Positions 44,258 through 56,905 of a stretch of DNA of 64,000 bases are shown one piece after another. The stretch spans positions 37,793,502 to 37,857,501 of the forward strand of contig OX457031.1 of assembly GCA_949752745.1 (NCBI GenBank), written 5' to 3'. Positions within the stretch are counted from its first letter, which is position 1. Each line of letters opens with the position of its first letter. This stretch comes from Protula sp. h YS-2021. Its lineage: Eukaryota > Annelida > Polychaeta > Sabellida > Serpulidae. The notes under the pieces are model-generated. The model did no database searches and was not told the DNA's origin. It saw nothing but the letters and a program-made list of their open reading frames with translations. The translations under genes and the position numbers were made by a program.

Positions 44258-47200
44258 GTATCGGTTGGTCGTATGTCTGTCTGTCAATCTTTCTAACCAG
44301 CTATCTGTTTAGCTCCTTTTTTTGTTTCTTCTGTTCTCAGCTACAGTTAAACGTCAAATATGTCATTCTACCAATTGCATCCATCTCTTGCATCTGTCAC
44401 AAATATGGTTAGAAACAAAACCACAAATTCTTACGAGATACGTTGGAGCAGGTGGTTCCAGCTCCTATGAAGGACTTCGACAGCGCGGATCCATAACCAC
44501 TGGACGATGACTGTTGCCCGTAGCCTGAAAATTATGGTAATGAAATATCATTCAAAATCATAGCAATTAGAGCCTGGGCGTCTAAACAGTGTTGTTCTCC
44601 GAATGTGTTTTAGCCCGGTCCTCCCGATGTCTATACAAAGCCCGAAAGCCCGGGCTCATACCTTCCTAAGATTCTGTATCCGGTTCTGTATACATGTGCA
44701 GCTATATGTATATTTGGGTTGCATTACTTTGGCGTATGCGCAGCATCAGAAAGCACCCGCCCACGAACACCCCCTCCCCCTCCTTCTTCTAACACACGCC
44801 ATACGCTCGCATCCGTGATTTACCCACAATGCATAAAATTACCACTGAACCACAAAAAAAATTAGAATATAATTTAAATTTAAAATATAATTAAAGATAT
44901 CAAGTAATCAATGTAGATCTCAGTAATTTTATTTTGCTATCAATAATTGAATTTTAGAATGCAAAAATTTATTTTTGAAATCAAAAAATAAAATTTACCA
45001 AATTAAAAAATCTGAGGGAGACACACATTTACATAAAATTTCACGAATCGTCAATTAAATTTTGGAGATGAAAATTTGAATTTTTGAGATCAATAATAAC
45101 AACACAATTTGCATCTCAAGAATTGCTTCTATTTTGTACAGTAAAAATTTTAAAGAAAGATTCTGCATGCAAGGACCAGTCATTATTAAGTTAGATGTCT
45201 GCTTCTAAATCTTTTATATAAAAATAGACTGATATTTTGATATAAAAAATCAATTTTTGAAACAAAAAAATTATCTGGAGATTTCAAACCACAAATTAAA
45301 AAAATCTCATTCTGAAATGATATCTGAAATAAATTCTTGATATCATCAAAAAGAAAATGAATTATTGAGCTCATAATTGATATTTTGCTCTCAAATATTT
45401 CCTTTTGCTGCCAAGAATTTAAATTTTTATCTCAAAAAGTCAATTTTAGATATCATTAAATCATTTTTGATATCGATAAGTATTTCTTGATATCTCTAAA
45501 TACTTTATTGATATCAAAAATTATTTTATGAAACCAAGAATGCATTTAGAGATATCAAAAATACAATTACAGATAGTGAAAATTAATTCTTGATATCAAA
45601 ATAAGGATTTTTTTAGATCAAAAAATAATTCTTGATATCATTCCATACATATCAATAATTCAAGTTTTCGTTTCAAAAATTAATTGACAACTTGTGTGTC
45701 TCCCTTAAGATTCTCAAATTTGTAAAAAAAATTTTATCTCAAAAAATAAATTTTTGCTACCTAACATCCAATTATTGATAGCAAAATATAAATTGGTGAC
45801 ATCTTCACTGATTTATTGATATATTTACATTTTGATATCCAAAATTAACATTGCTAAAACGGCATTCCATAGATATCAATAATAACAACATGTGTTTTTG
45901 AGCTCAAGAATTGCTTCTTTTTTGTACAGTAAAAAACTAAAAGACAGATTCTGTATACAAGGTCCAGTCATTATTTTATTCATAGATGCTTCTGAATTTT
46001 AAGGTAAAGCATATCTAAAATTCAATTTTTGATAACAATAAATTATCTTTGATATCAATAAATCATTTCTGATATTCCTAAATGTTTAGTAATATCAAGA
46101 ATTATTTTTTAGCTCAAGAATACATTTAGAGATATCGAAAATGCAATTAGAGATAGCAAAATTTAATTCTTGATATCAAAAATAAATTTTTGATATCAAT
46201 AATTGTCTAATAAATGTGAAAATGGCATTCCATATAAATCAACATAAACATGTAAACATAGTCACCTGATCGTTCTGTGTTTTGCTGCCCGTAGCCAGAT
46301 GCCATTACCGACACTGGACCCTTGTATCCAGTAAAACTCGGTGTGTCAAATCTGAAATAAACACACGGCGTAAAGTGTTACGTCGGCTCAACCATGGTGC
46401 TAATAATGTTTACTAAATTGCAGAAATATGTCTACGATTTATTTCAATGAAGTATAGCTGAATTAAATCTTTTAGCCGAAAATATCATGTTTAAGGCAAG
46501 AAATGTAGTTTTATCAGTGTTACGACCACAACTGATGGATAGCATGAGGTAAAGCATATGCCAATGTTTAATGCAGTTTAGATACTTATTGATAGAAGTA
46601 TAGCGTTATATTGGACCCCACCACAATATCACAGTATCAGTGAACTATTAGGAAACTGACTGCACGTGAGATCCCCACTCCCAAATTCTGCAAATGTCAG
46701 TTTTTAAAGCAACAGGGCGGCCCCACCCAAGATTGTGACGTTGCAACAACGTTGACTAGACGTTGCACCCGGCTTTGAATCAACGTAGGGTGAGTATAGA
46801 AAACAATGTCTGCATGCCGACTTTTGGTAGGCGTCGATTATCCAATGCGTAATTAACGTCGCGAAAAGGTTGTAAATTGAAGTCGAAACAATGACTATTT
46901 CTCAACTTTGTATAGACGTCGAGTAAGCGACGTTATATAGACGTCGGAGAAATATGAGTCGAGAATCGTCATGTGGACATTGGCAATAATAAAGTGTTGT
47001 CGTCGCCTCTACGCTAAAGTACTCCCACCCTTGGATTATCTTGCAATGCAGGACATATATGAAGTCAATTTTCATGAATATTTTGTGTCACCATTTCGAC
47101 TGGTTTCGAAGCCACCTGTCATGGCTCTCACTTATGGTGAGCTAAAACATCATGGAATTGTTGTTTTGGTTCAGACCCCCCCCCCCCCCCACCCCGACAT

Positions 47201-50200
47201 CTGTACGTCGATTGCCAACGACTGTTGAACGTTGTACTAAAGACGTTTTTTAGACGTCGGAGAAAAGTCGGGTTTTGGTTGCGACCAAAAGCAACATCTG
47301 AATGATGTTGCTAATGCGGCGTCTATTCAACGTTCAGTCATAGACGTTGATCAGAGGTTGATTTATGGTTACAACCGATTACAACCAAATACAATGTGGC
47401 GGTTTGGTCGGGTCGACGCCACAACCTCAAATCGGCATTGGGTCGACGTCGGATGTTTACTTGGTAGAACCGTTACTTGAGGATGCACAGCCCTTAAAAG
47501 GATTGTACCAAGGAGTATTCCTCCACGATAACATCACTGTGGTTCTCGTACTCGCCAAAAAAACTTGCCATAATTATCCTGGGGTTTTTACTATTAATAA
47601 GAATTGACAACTGGTGAGTTAGTATAGTCACTTGATCCACAAAGCAGCAGTAAGCAAGTCTTAAACAATATTTTCAACGGATTACATACAAATTGACATT
47701 TTTTTATACGTAACGTGATAAAGCAATTTCTTGCCGGGGGGACATAATTATCAAGCAACTGTGGCTTGTTGTACACATTTAAATGCCGTTGCATGTCACA
47801 TTACAATCATGCTATGCCCACTGCATCTTATATTTCGCAAAACTATATAACAGGAGGCCATACTTTTAATCTCGACAATAAATGAAGACACCATAACATA
47901 CTACCTCTAAATCGGCAAAGTGCCGTGTTTGTTTCTTTCCTTTCAACCCAGTATTTACATGGTAAAATTTTCCAACATGCTGCATTATAATATTGAAGGC
48001 TATTTACCCATCGGCAGTGCCGCTGATGTGGATAGAACCGCCCCAAGCCTTCAGTGGAGTTGCCGTCTCGTAGCCACTGCTCTGTTGCTGTTTCTCTGTG
48101 TGGAATCACGTGACATGATCAGCATATTAATTAAGTGCGTATACCATAATCTGCTTTAGAAACAAAATTCAACCAAAAGAAATGAACAGGAATTATGTTT
48201 TACCGACATCCCCCCCCCCCACTCATTCCCACACTGGTAGTACGAGCCTGAAAGGCGAGTGCGAACTGTGTGGGAGGCTAAGGAAGGGTTTTCGAATCTG
48301 TCCAAAAGTGATTGTGGTTTTATTTCATTTCATAATTTTTGGTACAAATATATTCTCTTATAATTTATACATGTCGGCACTCCTCTGCGATGCTTTCTGT
48401 CGCGTGTCTATCAGGTAAAATACTAATGTTTCCTTTGTACGCGTACTGGCAATCATGAAGTATAAAGCGAATTTATATTTCGACGGACATGGTATTGTTT
48501 TAATCATATTAACTTACAAAGAACGAATTTTATTACTTCATTTAGTTGCTATATTATTAGTTTTTAGTGCAAAAAATCCGAAATGTAAAGAGAAGCCCGG
48601 TGATATATGATTATTCTAGCACCATAACACGACACAGTTTGTTTTGTTAAGTAAAATACAATATGATATCCCGGTTTTGGATAATCCCGCGCATAGGATC
48701 CACCTTGGGGACTTGGGCCACTTTCACTTGTTCGCTCTAGGTAGCTGCCATTATGAAGTGCTCAACAAGTACACAACGCCATTTGGAAAACCACATTAGT
48801 CTCCCTGGCGGGTACTTTTTTTGGGGGGGGGGGGGTGGATTCCGCTGTCCACCTCGCCATATCGCCTCACTCCATTATTATTAATTGACAAAATACTGCT
48901 GTATAGCGAAAATACGTGCCATGTGCAAAATAAAATAGGCACACACGATTCACAAGTGAAGAACACTTCTCAAATAATACGGTTTTACAATTAATTGTGT
49001 AGCACACTTGTGCACTTGATCGCTCTCCGGAATCCCTTGTACAATGTTTAAATGTTTTATTCACATTCGAATTCATTTGACTCAAATTATCTCATTTGAA
49101 ACGAGACCGCAATATAATGATATTCATACACCTTTTTACAAAGAAGATTTACTCATGTTTACTGAAAATGAAATTGACCTTTATTGCAAAAAAAATTGTT
49201 TGCCAAAAAATATTGCTTCTCATTTCAAAAGTACTTTCAGACGTAAAATTTGAACGGTTAACTTCTCGCAAAAAGTCTCTATTCTTACTGCAGAGCACCC
49301 AAAGAAGCCCCAGACACCCGTGCCCTGTAAAATAATCCTGTTTGATCTATATTTATCACATGTGATATTTTTACCACGGAGAAGAGCTGTGGTTTTGGTT
49401 GCACACTGTACGTGTACGATTATGTATGGTTTGACTGTGATATTAATTTACTTGAATATTAAAGCTGAAAGACATTTAAAAAAGATACTTTAGTGTAAGA
49501 TACGTGACGACTTCAATTCGGCAAAGGAAGGAGGAAAACCCGATATACAATAGTCCTTTATTTTAAAAATACATTAGCACTTACGCGATGATCCGTATGA
49601 AGGTGCAGTAAAAGTATTACCACCGTAGCCATTGTTTTGTTGCTGTGCTGAATATGTCGGTTGTTGGTAGGATTGCTGTTGCACTGGTGCTGGTTGGTAT
49701 GATGACTGGGACAACTGTGGTCCTGTTCGTGACGTAGGCTGAGACCGATAGTTGCTCCCGCCATAGCTATTTTGTTGGGTGTAGGAAGAAAATGCGCTCG
49801 CAGGCCTTGATGCCTGCTGTGAATATGCAGACGACATGATTTTCGTTGGCTGATAATGTGACGATGGAATCCGAGCCTGTCCGTGGCCAGCCGAAGAAGG
49901 GAAGTTGGAAGGTTTGGGCATAGGGCCATAGGTCATCTGCCCAAACATTTTGTAGAGATTTTGATTGAGAGAACTAGCTGGATTCGGGCTTTGTTTTTGA
50001 GTGATTTCTTGCTGTTTTGCGTATTGATAAAGCATGCTGCCTAAGTTAGGCACCGTAAGAACAACAGGGTTATATTTAGCACTTGCGCTCTGTTTTACTG
50101 TAGATTGTGGATTGATTTGCGCATAAGAATACTTCCCAGCATCTGCATTTCCGGTTGAAGGCTTTATGAAAGTGGATCCGTAGAGGGCTTTTATCAGCTG

Positions 50201-50473
50201 TGGGTTGACGCTTATCGGTTTAACTTTTAGATTGGACGGTTTCATTCCTGGATTCAGGGAAAGAGCTTTGATCTTAAGATTATTTGGTACTTGAGTATGT
50301 TGTTTTGGGGCATGACTGTACCCACCTCTTGCAAGCATTTGCTTCAGGTATTGCATAGTATACGGATTCAAATTAATGTTACCTCCACGCGGTCCCTTAT
50401 AGACACTTTGTGATTGTGCAAAAATCCACAGAAGTCCAAAAATGAAAACGAATGTATTCCGTCTATTTGCCAT
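43963..50473 (-). CDS. Secreted Ser/Gln/Tyr-rich protein with C-terminal chitin-binding domain (gene B)
   Basis: Exons (minus strand): 50473-49585, 48095-48008, 46351-46266, 44524-44435, 44129-43963; 1320 nt, 439 aa plus TAA. All junctions are GT-AG with matching phases (1, 2, 1, 1). The N-terminus MANRRNTFVFIFGLLWIF followed by AQSQS is a clear signal peptide. Residues about 24-210 are basic and Pro/Asn/Lys-rich, with a short internal repeat (LKIKALSLNP, LKVKPISVNP). Residues about 210-370 are rich in Ser, Gln, Tyr and Gly. Residues 380-438 form a CBM14/peritrophin-A-like domain with cysteines at 380, 388, 404, 408, 419 and 438 and the motif MQCD..G...KECAPGTAW. By family knowledge such proteins bind chitin in shell, cuticle or mucous matrices. 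Further small phase-matched exons in the introns cannot be excluded. Confidence 0.8.
44161..44263. repeat. (TATC)n microsatellite in gene B intron 4
   Basis: About 25 TATC/TGTC units. On the gene B strand it reads (GATA)n and ends about 35 bases before the exon 5 acceptor. Confidence 0.95.
44435..44524 (-). CDS. Gene B exon 4
   Basis: 90 nt. Acceptor aattttcag, phase 1; donor C|GTAAGA, phase 1. Encodes YGQQSSSSGYGSALSKSF then IGAGTTCSNVS, giving the first cysteine of the chitin-binding module. Confidence 0.78.
44860..46230. repeat. AT-rich GATATC-studded block with inverted and direct repeats, gene B intron 3
   Basis: The palindrome GATATC occurs at least 15 times in about 1.4 kb, usually as TTTTTGATATCAAAAA-like words. 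Inverted ends GAGGGAGACACACA (about 45014) and TGTGTGTCTCCCTTA (about 45698) frame a ~700-bp foldback. A ~130-bp direct duplication links about 45085-45200 and 45872-45995 (CAAGAATTGCTTCT, then TTTGTACAGTAAAAA, then CAGTCATTATT). No coding sequence seen. Confidence 0.75.
46266..46351 (-). CDS. Gene B exon 3
   Basis: 86 nt. Acceptor tttatttcag, phase 2; donor G|GTGACT, phase 1. Encodes FDTPSFTGYKGPVSVMASG then YGQQNTERS. The YKGP word also opens the mature protein in exon 1, and SGYGQQ recurs at the start of exon 4. Confidence 0.75.
46736..47464. mobile_element. ACGTT-rich MITE relative, about 0.7 kb (gene B intron 2)
   Basis: Rich in AACGTTG and GACGTCGG words, ends GACGTCGGATGTTTACTTGG at about 47464. 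The left boundary is uncertain. It contains a C run at 47177-47190. Confidence 0.6.
48008..48095 (-). CDS. Gene B exon 2
   Basis: 88 nt. Acceptor ccacacag, phase 1; donor GG|GTAAAT, phase 2. Encodes KQQQSSGYETATPLKAWGG then SIHISGTADG. Found from composition matching exon 1 and from phase agreement on both sides. Confidence 0.75.
49585..50473 (-). CDS. Gene B exon 1: signal peptide and low-complexity region
   Basis: 889 nt, residues 1-296, donor C|GTAAGTGC in phase 1. If the donor is ignored the frame runs only four codons further (RKC, stop), so the exon is long but almost certainly spliced. The 3' half encodes many SYxQ, YSAQQQ and GYGG-type words. Confidence 0.85.
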
Positions 50474-51974
50474 TTTCTAAATATTAATTCTGGTTTGTAA
50501 ACTTGTTGAAATAGCCTCCTGTTTAAGCACCATGAGATGTTACTTAGAAGAACACGCAGATCTTGTAAGAAGCAATAAAAATATGCAATATTTGACCTTT
50601 TTAACATTTATTCCTTCACCTAATGCAGAGAACAGAATACTATCCGCCGCCTGTATAAATCTCAAGCGTTAACGTTTGGTTATCCTGACACATTAATTGC
50701 TTTATCCGGCATTTGATATTGATCTGAGTTTAATTGTTTAGCGTTACTGTGATATTGCGGATAACAGCTCTCTTCTGTTAACTATTTTTTCTATCCTTTT
50801 TGTTACAAGTGCCAGTGAGAAAGTTGGCTTGAGAACTAATTAGAAATTCATCCATCACGTAATTCATAAGACAACAGGAATTCAATTAGCTCATTAATAA
50901 TTCATTTTCTAGATACAGCAAAGATTCAAAGTCTTTAAACAATAATCAGATAACACTTCTAGACATAGCCAAGGTAAATCATTTCCGAAAGCTGTAAATT
51001 ACTGTGTCTGAGAAGCATTTCAAAGGATTTATCACGTGTGTATCAAACCGCTTGCTCTTGTATGAAATTAATTTAGCTATTTGGAATTATGTCAAAAACT
51101 AAGCTCATTGATTATGAAAAACTTTCGAAAATGTGACAGTGCATGTACAGCGTTTTAATGAATAAGGCGTTCGACTCAATTGAGCTATATTCCGGTGCAT
51201 ATTACTGCCTCGAGATATATACCTATGCTTTAATAGACTTCTAGCCTCGAAGCTATGTACGTGAATGCACCGTTATGTATGGTTTGTTAACCTTTCAGAT
51301 GAATGTGCGTCTCCAATAAAATGCCGTGTTCGTATGAGATCAGACATGGTGTAAAATTTGACCATAAAATGAAATCAGTTTTTTGTGATGTAAACTAATA
51401 TTACTGCTATGGTGTTTAACGCTGAACGTACGCAATTTAAATATTTTCGGTCAGTTAAAACCTTTTTAGTCAACATTTTGTATGATTTTCAGAACCATCT
51501 GACAAAAAAGGTTGATTTTTAAATTTATGTGAGTTAAATTTATTTCAGTTGTTTGTTTGTTTTTACGCTCCGCTTCAAAGGATCCAAAGTCAGTGTAGCT
51601 TCTTATGAGCATATACATTTTTTAGAAAATCATAAATGTTTAAATTAGCATTTATCTCTAAAACGGTGATTCGTAGTCCATTTTTAACTCGAGTTTTGGT
51701 CTCTCCCTCACCCGGATAGGAGGGGGAGCAAACAATTGACGCACGTATCGATCTACACACTTTTAGTTCTTGCAGAGGTGGAGCTTTGGGGAAGGGGCAG
51801 GAGACCCTGCAGTAGTATTCGTCCCTGACACAGTGTCATGGTATAGAACTGCATCATTGCGACAGCAAGCTATGTTTGCATGAAGATTAATGAGCAAACG
51901 CTACTACGGTGTAGTTACAGCAGCAAGTACGACTGAGCCATATCACACAAAGCGAGTCCAGGTTAAGCCGAATA

Positions 51975-52063
<89 letters not shown>

Positions 52064-52589
52064 CTACTATGACCAGGTGTGTTTTAATAAAAAAATGAAC
52101 TCGAGATTGATTAATGGTTGCTTAGTTGCTTAGATCTCAGTATTTGGTAATTTGTAATTAAGGGAAAATCATTGTCGGTGTTTACATGGCTTTATGTACA
52201 CACATACGTTTTGATTTTCCTAATTCGCTAAAAAATGCATGCAGCACGTGAAGAATGACCAGTCTATTTGTTACAAGATCGTTACGATATAACGTCACAT
52301 TAACGTTTATGACGTTATTTTTTATGATTTCAGCATCAAAGTAAATTTAGTATTTATTCAAGACCCGGTCCTCGATGATCATAGAAGTCTGCATGGCAAA
52401 ACCAGGGGATGACAAAATGACGTCCACATTAAATGAATACTGGTCATAACACTACTGGTCACATGATCACTGGACAAAAGACCGCAAGTTTTATGACCAC
52501 AAGTGAAATGTAAAACTCATCATTTGACCACCATTCAACACGACTTTTTATGTGTTGTGAATTTGATAATTCTGTGGCGTGTTTTTCAT
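50474..52589. other. Upstream region of gene B
   Basis: Expected to hold the gene B promoter. A TTTATACAG word on the minus strand near 50650 could be a TATA-like element about 180 bases before the start codon, but nothing is decisive. The TA tract at 51979-52060 is here. Confidence 0.4.
51979..52060. repeat. (TA)n microsatellite
   Basis: About 41 TA units. Confidence 0.98.
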
Positions 52590-52942
52590 CGACGTCTACA
52601 TAAATGGTTGATTTTTCGAAATTCATCCAACGATTGTCAGAAAGTCAGAAAAAGTTGGATTTCAGCAAGAAACATGAACGTCACTTCAAAGTCTCTTAAA
52701 GACGTCAAGTAGGCGTTGTTCTTTGGCCATACATGTGATCAGAACTAAATTAGAAACAGATTGAAACCTGTGGAACTGGGATTTTGGGGAGCACAATCAA
52801 CGTCAATGCATCGTGGCTGATCCAACGTCTGTTCAAGGATGCAATCAATCATAATATACAACCAGATTCAATGTTGCGATATGACTTGATAACTGACGCA
52901 ACCTCAAATCGACGTTTTTTAGACGTCAGTATGTTTACTGGG
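52590..52942. mobile_element. ACGTT-rich MITE relative
   Basis: Contains ATCGACGTCTAC, CCAACGTCTGTTCAA and ends GACGTCAGTATGTTTACTGGG. The left end is not clear. Confidence 0.6.
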
Positions 52943-54021
52943 ATGTAGCATGTCAAAAACTGCGTTGTGATTGGCAATTTTGCTTAATTTTTAACAACGA
53001 TTTCTTCAAAATTCTGAATTTTTAAGTGTTAAGAGTTGCCCTTTGGCCCCAATTTTCGCTAGTTGAAGTCTGAAGTATGGAGACAGACTGTGATGTATGG
53101 ATGTTGTTGCTGAAGTAGGAAGTGTGACGTCTGAAAAAGGGGTTACATCTAAGTATGAAGTATGGTGTTTGAAGTGTGAAAATTCCATGGGCAATAGCAA
53201 GAATGCTAACATGTTCGATTTTGGAAAATAAAATCTGGCAAATTATTTCGTATGTAGTTATTTGCATATTCCTTATCAATGTAAACATATCAAAGGAAAG
53301 AGTGCATTGGATAGAATTTTTTTCATTCTGAAAAAAAACTTTTCAGTTGTATGATTAAGATTTGAACGTTAAATGGCAATGTTTAGAATAGATTGGTGTG
53401 GAGAGCGCAAGCCATGTTTCCGTATTTTTTGTCTTTCTCTAGCGTTGATTTCTAGTTTGCCCAACCAAATCTTAAAATGGTATTTATTTCATATTTCAAA
53501 CTTGCTACAAACGTTTCATTTTGAGATGAGCAAACCTTTTAAACCTTTGACAGTATTAAAATGTATTTCAACATCTGTTAAAAATTGGTGATTTTTGTGC
53601 ATGGCGAGACTTTTTCAAGACTTTATATGGATAATAATAGTAAACTTGTCACTATTGATGTGAAAAACATCCACGAGAACGTTATGCAAGTACGACACAA
53701 TGGTTATCTATTGCCAATATTTTTGAACGACAATTATTATTAGGGGTGAAAAAAAAAACATTTTTCATCCTCAGCCGGGTCATTAAAAGAAAATACAAAA
53801 AGGTGTGTGCAAAACAGGATGTTTGAATGCGCATAAAAGTTACCCGGAATGCACAAAAATTACAAAAATGCACAAAAGGAACATTACTGTGCCGCCTCTG
53901 AATACTATTTTTCAGAATACAGCTTTCCCATATTGCATGGTTTTGTGTATAAACATATTGCACTGATTCAATAATGTGAACGTGCATTTAAAGCCTATTA
54001 TTGCAACATATTGATTGTTTA
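52943..54021. other. No gene seen
   Basis: A local GAAGTATG-GAAGTGTGA-like microrepeat occurs at about 53065-53180. No supported frame. Confidence 0.55.
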
Positions 54022-54675
54022 GGACAACCGGCCACTTACTATTGTGGCCACCGACTATAATGGTCACCGAACAAGCGGCCGCCCACGCTAGTGACCACCC
54101 ACGCTAGTAGCCACCCACGAAAGTGGCCACCTTGTATTTTTATAACATTTGTCTAAAATAAGGATTTAGAATTTTACACTTTTTGCAGGAGAGAGATTAA
54201 ATACTGTGTGTGTGTTTCGTTGTGACGTTACTATTACCATATTTTCCGTTCGTATAATTGCAATTGAAATCTGCACTCTATTTATAGCGAAAATCGAAGT
54301 GTAAGGTAAGAACAAAGGTCTTAGAAACTCAGGTTCTTAAAGTGACACGACGCCCTCAAGCTTCCAACCACTGGCATGTAAGCATAAGCCCTCATTTATG
54401 ATGCTGCCAGTGGCAGATAAACGAATACTGTGTGTGTATGAACCTGGATATTAAAATTACTAAGGAAACGCAGGCGGCAGGGAGACTGTGTCATTGTACT
54501 TAGAAACTCAGACTCTTAAAGTGACACGACGCCCTCAAGTCTCCAACCCCAATTTTTAGATATATGTAATAAAAAATACAAGGTGGCCACTATCGTGGGT
54601 GGCCATTTTCGTGGGTGGCCACTAGCGTGGGTCGCCGCTTGACCGGCGGCCACAATAGTAGGTGGCCAGTTGTCC
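54022..54675. mobile_element. Foldback element with GTGGCCAC arms (FB2)
   Basis: Left arm 54022-54141 begins GGACAACCGGCCAC and repeats GTGGCCACC words; right arm 54571-54675 is the reverse complement down to TTGTATTTTT. The interior carries a ~50-bp direct repeat (about 54321 and 54496: TTAAAGTGACACGACGCCC). No ORF of note. Confidence 0.88.
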
Positions 54676-54716
54676 GGTGGCCATTTGGTATGGACACCGT
54701 TATTGCAAGATTGTAA

Positions 54717-55690
54717 GACAGAAGTCCCCACCCCCGGACAAAAGTCCCCCCCGCATTACTAGGACAGAAGCCCCCCCCAGGAAAAAGCCCTTCTCCTACT
54801 CTCCTGTGAGCGGGGAAAGGGACAGGAAGATAATCGTGGTAATACTAATAATTGCAATTTCATTTTAAAGCTAAAACTATTACCAAATAATAAATATGTA
54901 CGTCGATCAATAAAACAAAAAACCTTCAACTTTTTTTGTTTTGTACAACTTCCTTAAAACACAGAAATCAAATCGCACAGGAACCCAAAATCGCTGAAAT
55001 CGAATCGGAGAGGAATTCAAAATCACAGAAATCAAATGACCAAGCAAGTTACACAAATCGAGTCTTTCAAAATGTCACTGCTCTAACCCTAGTCGGACAT
55101 TGTGCCCAAGCCCAACCTGAGTATCCGCCAAGGTCTTTTCCCCAGATGCTCGGGCACAGCGTCTTCAGCGGGCCTTGTGACTGAAGCGCGACGTCCTGGC
55201 GACGTCGATTGCGTGGTGGCCGGACCGATTGCTCCATATGTGTTCGCACAACAGCCGTTTTGTTGCTCTGTGTGTGATGAGAACAACAGCAACACATGAG
55301 AGAGCATTGATGAATTGCAATTATTAACTTCAATGACAAATTGCAAATTTTGGGAGTGATATTTAAGTTGCAATCGCAATTGGAATCAAAGCAAGTGTCA
55401 CCTCAGGTCGGAGTAATACGTAACTCCGTAAGGTTAAGATTTGAAAGACTTGAAAGACTAGAAAGGAAATGAGAGGGGCGATAGATGTTGTATTGCAGCT
55501 GAAATCAAAATAAGTGTGATCTCAGGTCAGGGCTAATATGTAACTCCGTTAGCTTAAGATTATAAACGATTGAAAGGCTTAAAAGGGGGGCTTCTGTAGG
55601 GGGCCTTTCTTCAGGGGACTTTTGCCCTAGTGCTGCAAGGTGGGAGCTTTTGACCGGGGCCTTTTTTCTGGGGGGTTTCTGACCGTTTGC
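54717..55690. mobile_element. Foldback element with AAAGTCCCC arms (FB3)
   Basis: Left arm about 54717-54800 (GACAGAAGTCCCC, GGACAAAAGTCCCCCC), right arm about 55580-55690 as its reverse complement (GGGGCTTCTG, GGGGACTTTTGCCC). Interior direct repeat of ~80 bp at about 55391 and 55506 (CTCAGGTC, TAACTCCGT, TTAAGATT). Starts about 40 bp after FB2. Confidence 0.75.
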
Positions 55691-56229
55691 CTTATTGCAA
55701 TCGTTATGCAGCTAGCCGAATTCTTCGTGGTTTAGAAGAGGACTTTTTGGAGATAGGTCGCAGTTGCAAATACCTGAGCATTTCGTGCAACAAAGTCAAC
55801 GCCAAATACCTGGCTTTTCTACAATAAGCACAGATTCATTTCTGAGTTATCATATTATTTGCGCCATTAGAACAAAAGAAGGTTATATTGATCGTACTGG
55901 AGGGAGACATAGTGTTTTATTCATCAGAATTGGACCTAATGATCAGTGCTTGGAGGCAATAGAACGAAATTGTAATATGGGTATGAGATGACGTACCTTA
56001 CATCGGATAACAGCATACATGAGAGGCATATGAACAAAGCGACACAACATTGCCTTGACATAAAAAAGCAGCGAAAATTAAGTATTGCTATAATAAGGTA
56101 AAATTATAAAAAAGGCCCCTTTTAATCTATTATATTACGAATTGTTTCTTCAGTGATTGGTAGTTTTTGTTCTTTCAGTGCCACAAAGCATAAGTCCGCT
56201 TTGCCATTAATGAGAACGCGTGCCTCAGA

Positions 56230-56905
56230 CGGTATCCGGCCAAAATGTTCCCACTCATAAAGTACCCGGCAATAAGGTCAACAGCTATAAAGTCCCAAAT
56301 AAATTTAGGACCAAAACGCCCCTGGTGAAAATATAAATAACAAATAAATTTTGAACGCTAATAATATTATTTTATTTTATAAGAAAGAAATTTTTAATTT
56401 TTTAAATGCGTTCAGGCCGGTTGCTGCCTAAATATTTCAAATAGCTAAGTGTTTAGTTGAAGGTTACGAGTGGATAGCTGATGATACATCCACCTCCAAC
56501 AAAACACTATTTGTGTGAGATTAGAGATTATATTTAAATCTCATGAATCTACACCTTAATTAAGGGATTATGGGTTACAGTTTAAAAGCACCACATTTGT
56601 GAGAGATTAGGGATTATATTTAAACCTTGCGTCTCTACAAATGGATCAGGAATTAATAATTGCAGGAATGGCACAATATATTGGTCTTAAAATGTGCAGG
56701 AGCTTTTTATAGTTGTTTTCAACGTGTCAGTAAGATGTATATTGAATTTTTCCTTTAAAGCATGTAAAACATTGTGCAAAAACACTAAAGTGTTAATTTA
56801 GGTTATTATACGTTTTTTGCTTTGTGGACGTTTTGGCTCTAAATTCATTTGAAACGTTATGGTCAGGAACCTTATGGCCTGGGACGTTTTGTCCTGGATT
56901 CGCCA
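56230..56905. mobile_element. Foldback element with AAAACGCCC and ATAAGGTC arms (FB4)
   Basis: Left arm about 56230-56325 (GGCCAAAATGTTCCCA, GGCAATAAGGTC, GGACCAAAACGCCCC). Right arm about 56815-56905 mirrors these (GGACGTTTTGGC, ACCTTATGGCC, GGGACGTTTTGTCC). The middle has two copies of a GTGAGAGATTAGGGATTATA-like segment (about 56515 and 56601). Confidence 0.75.

Noticed and set aside
47843..48109. Minus-strand frame of 88 codons overlapping gene B exon 2
   Set aside because: Wrong frame; the Gln/Ser/Gly frame with phase-matched splice sites fits gene B.
49558..49929. His- and Ser-rich minus-strand frame of 123 codons
   Set aside because: Shadow frame of the low-complexity part of gene B exon 1.
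55067..55379. Frames of 65-96 codons on both strands
   Set aside because: They lie inside foldback element FB3 in a locally GC-richer patch and overlap each other on opposite strands.
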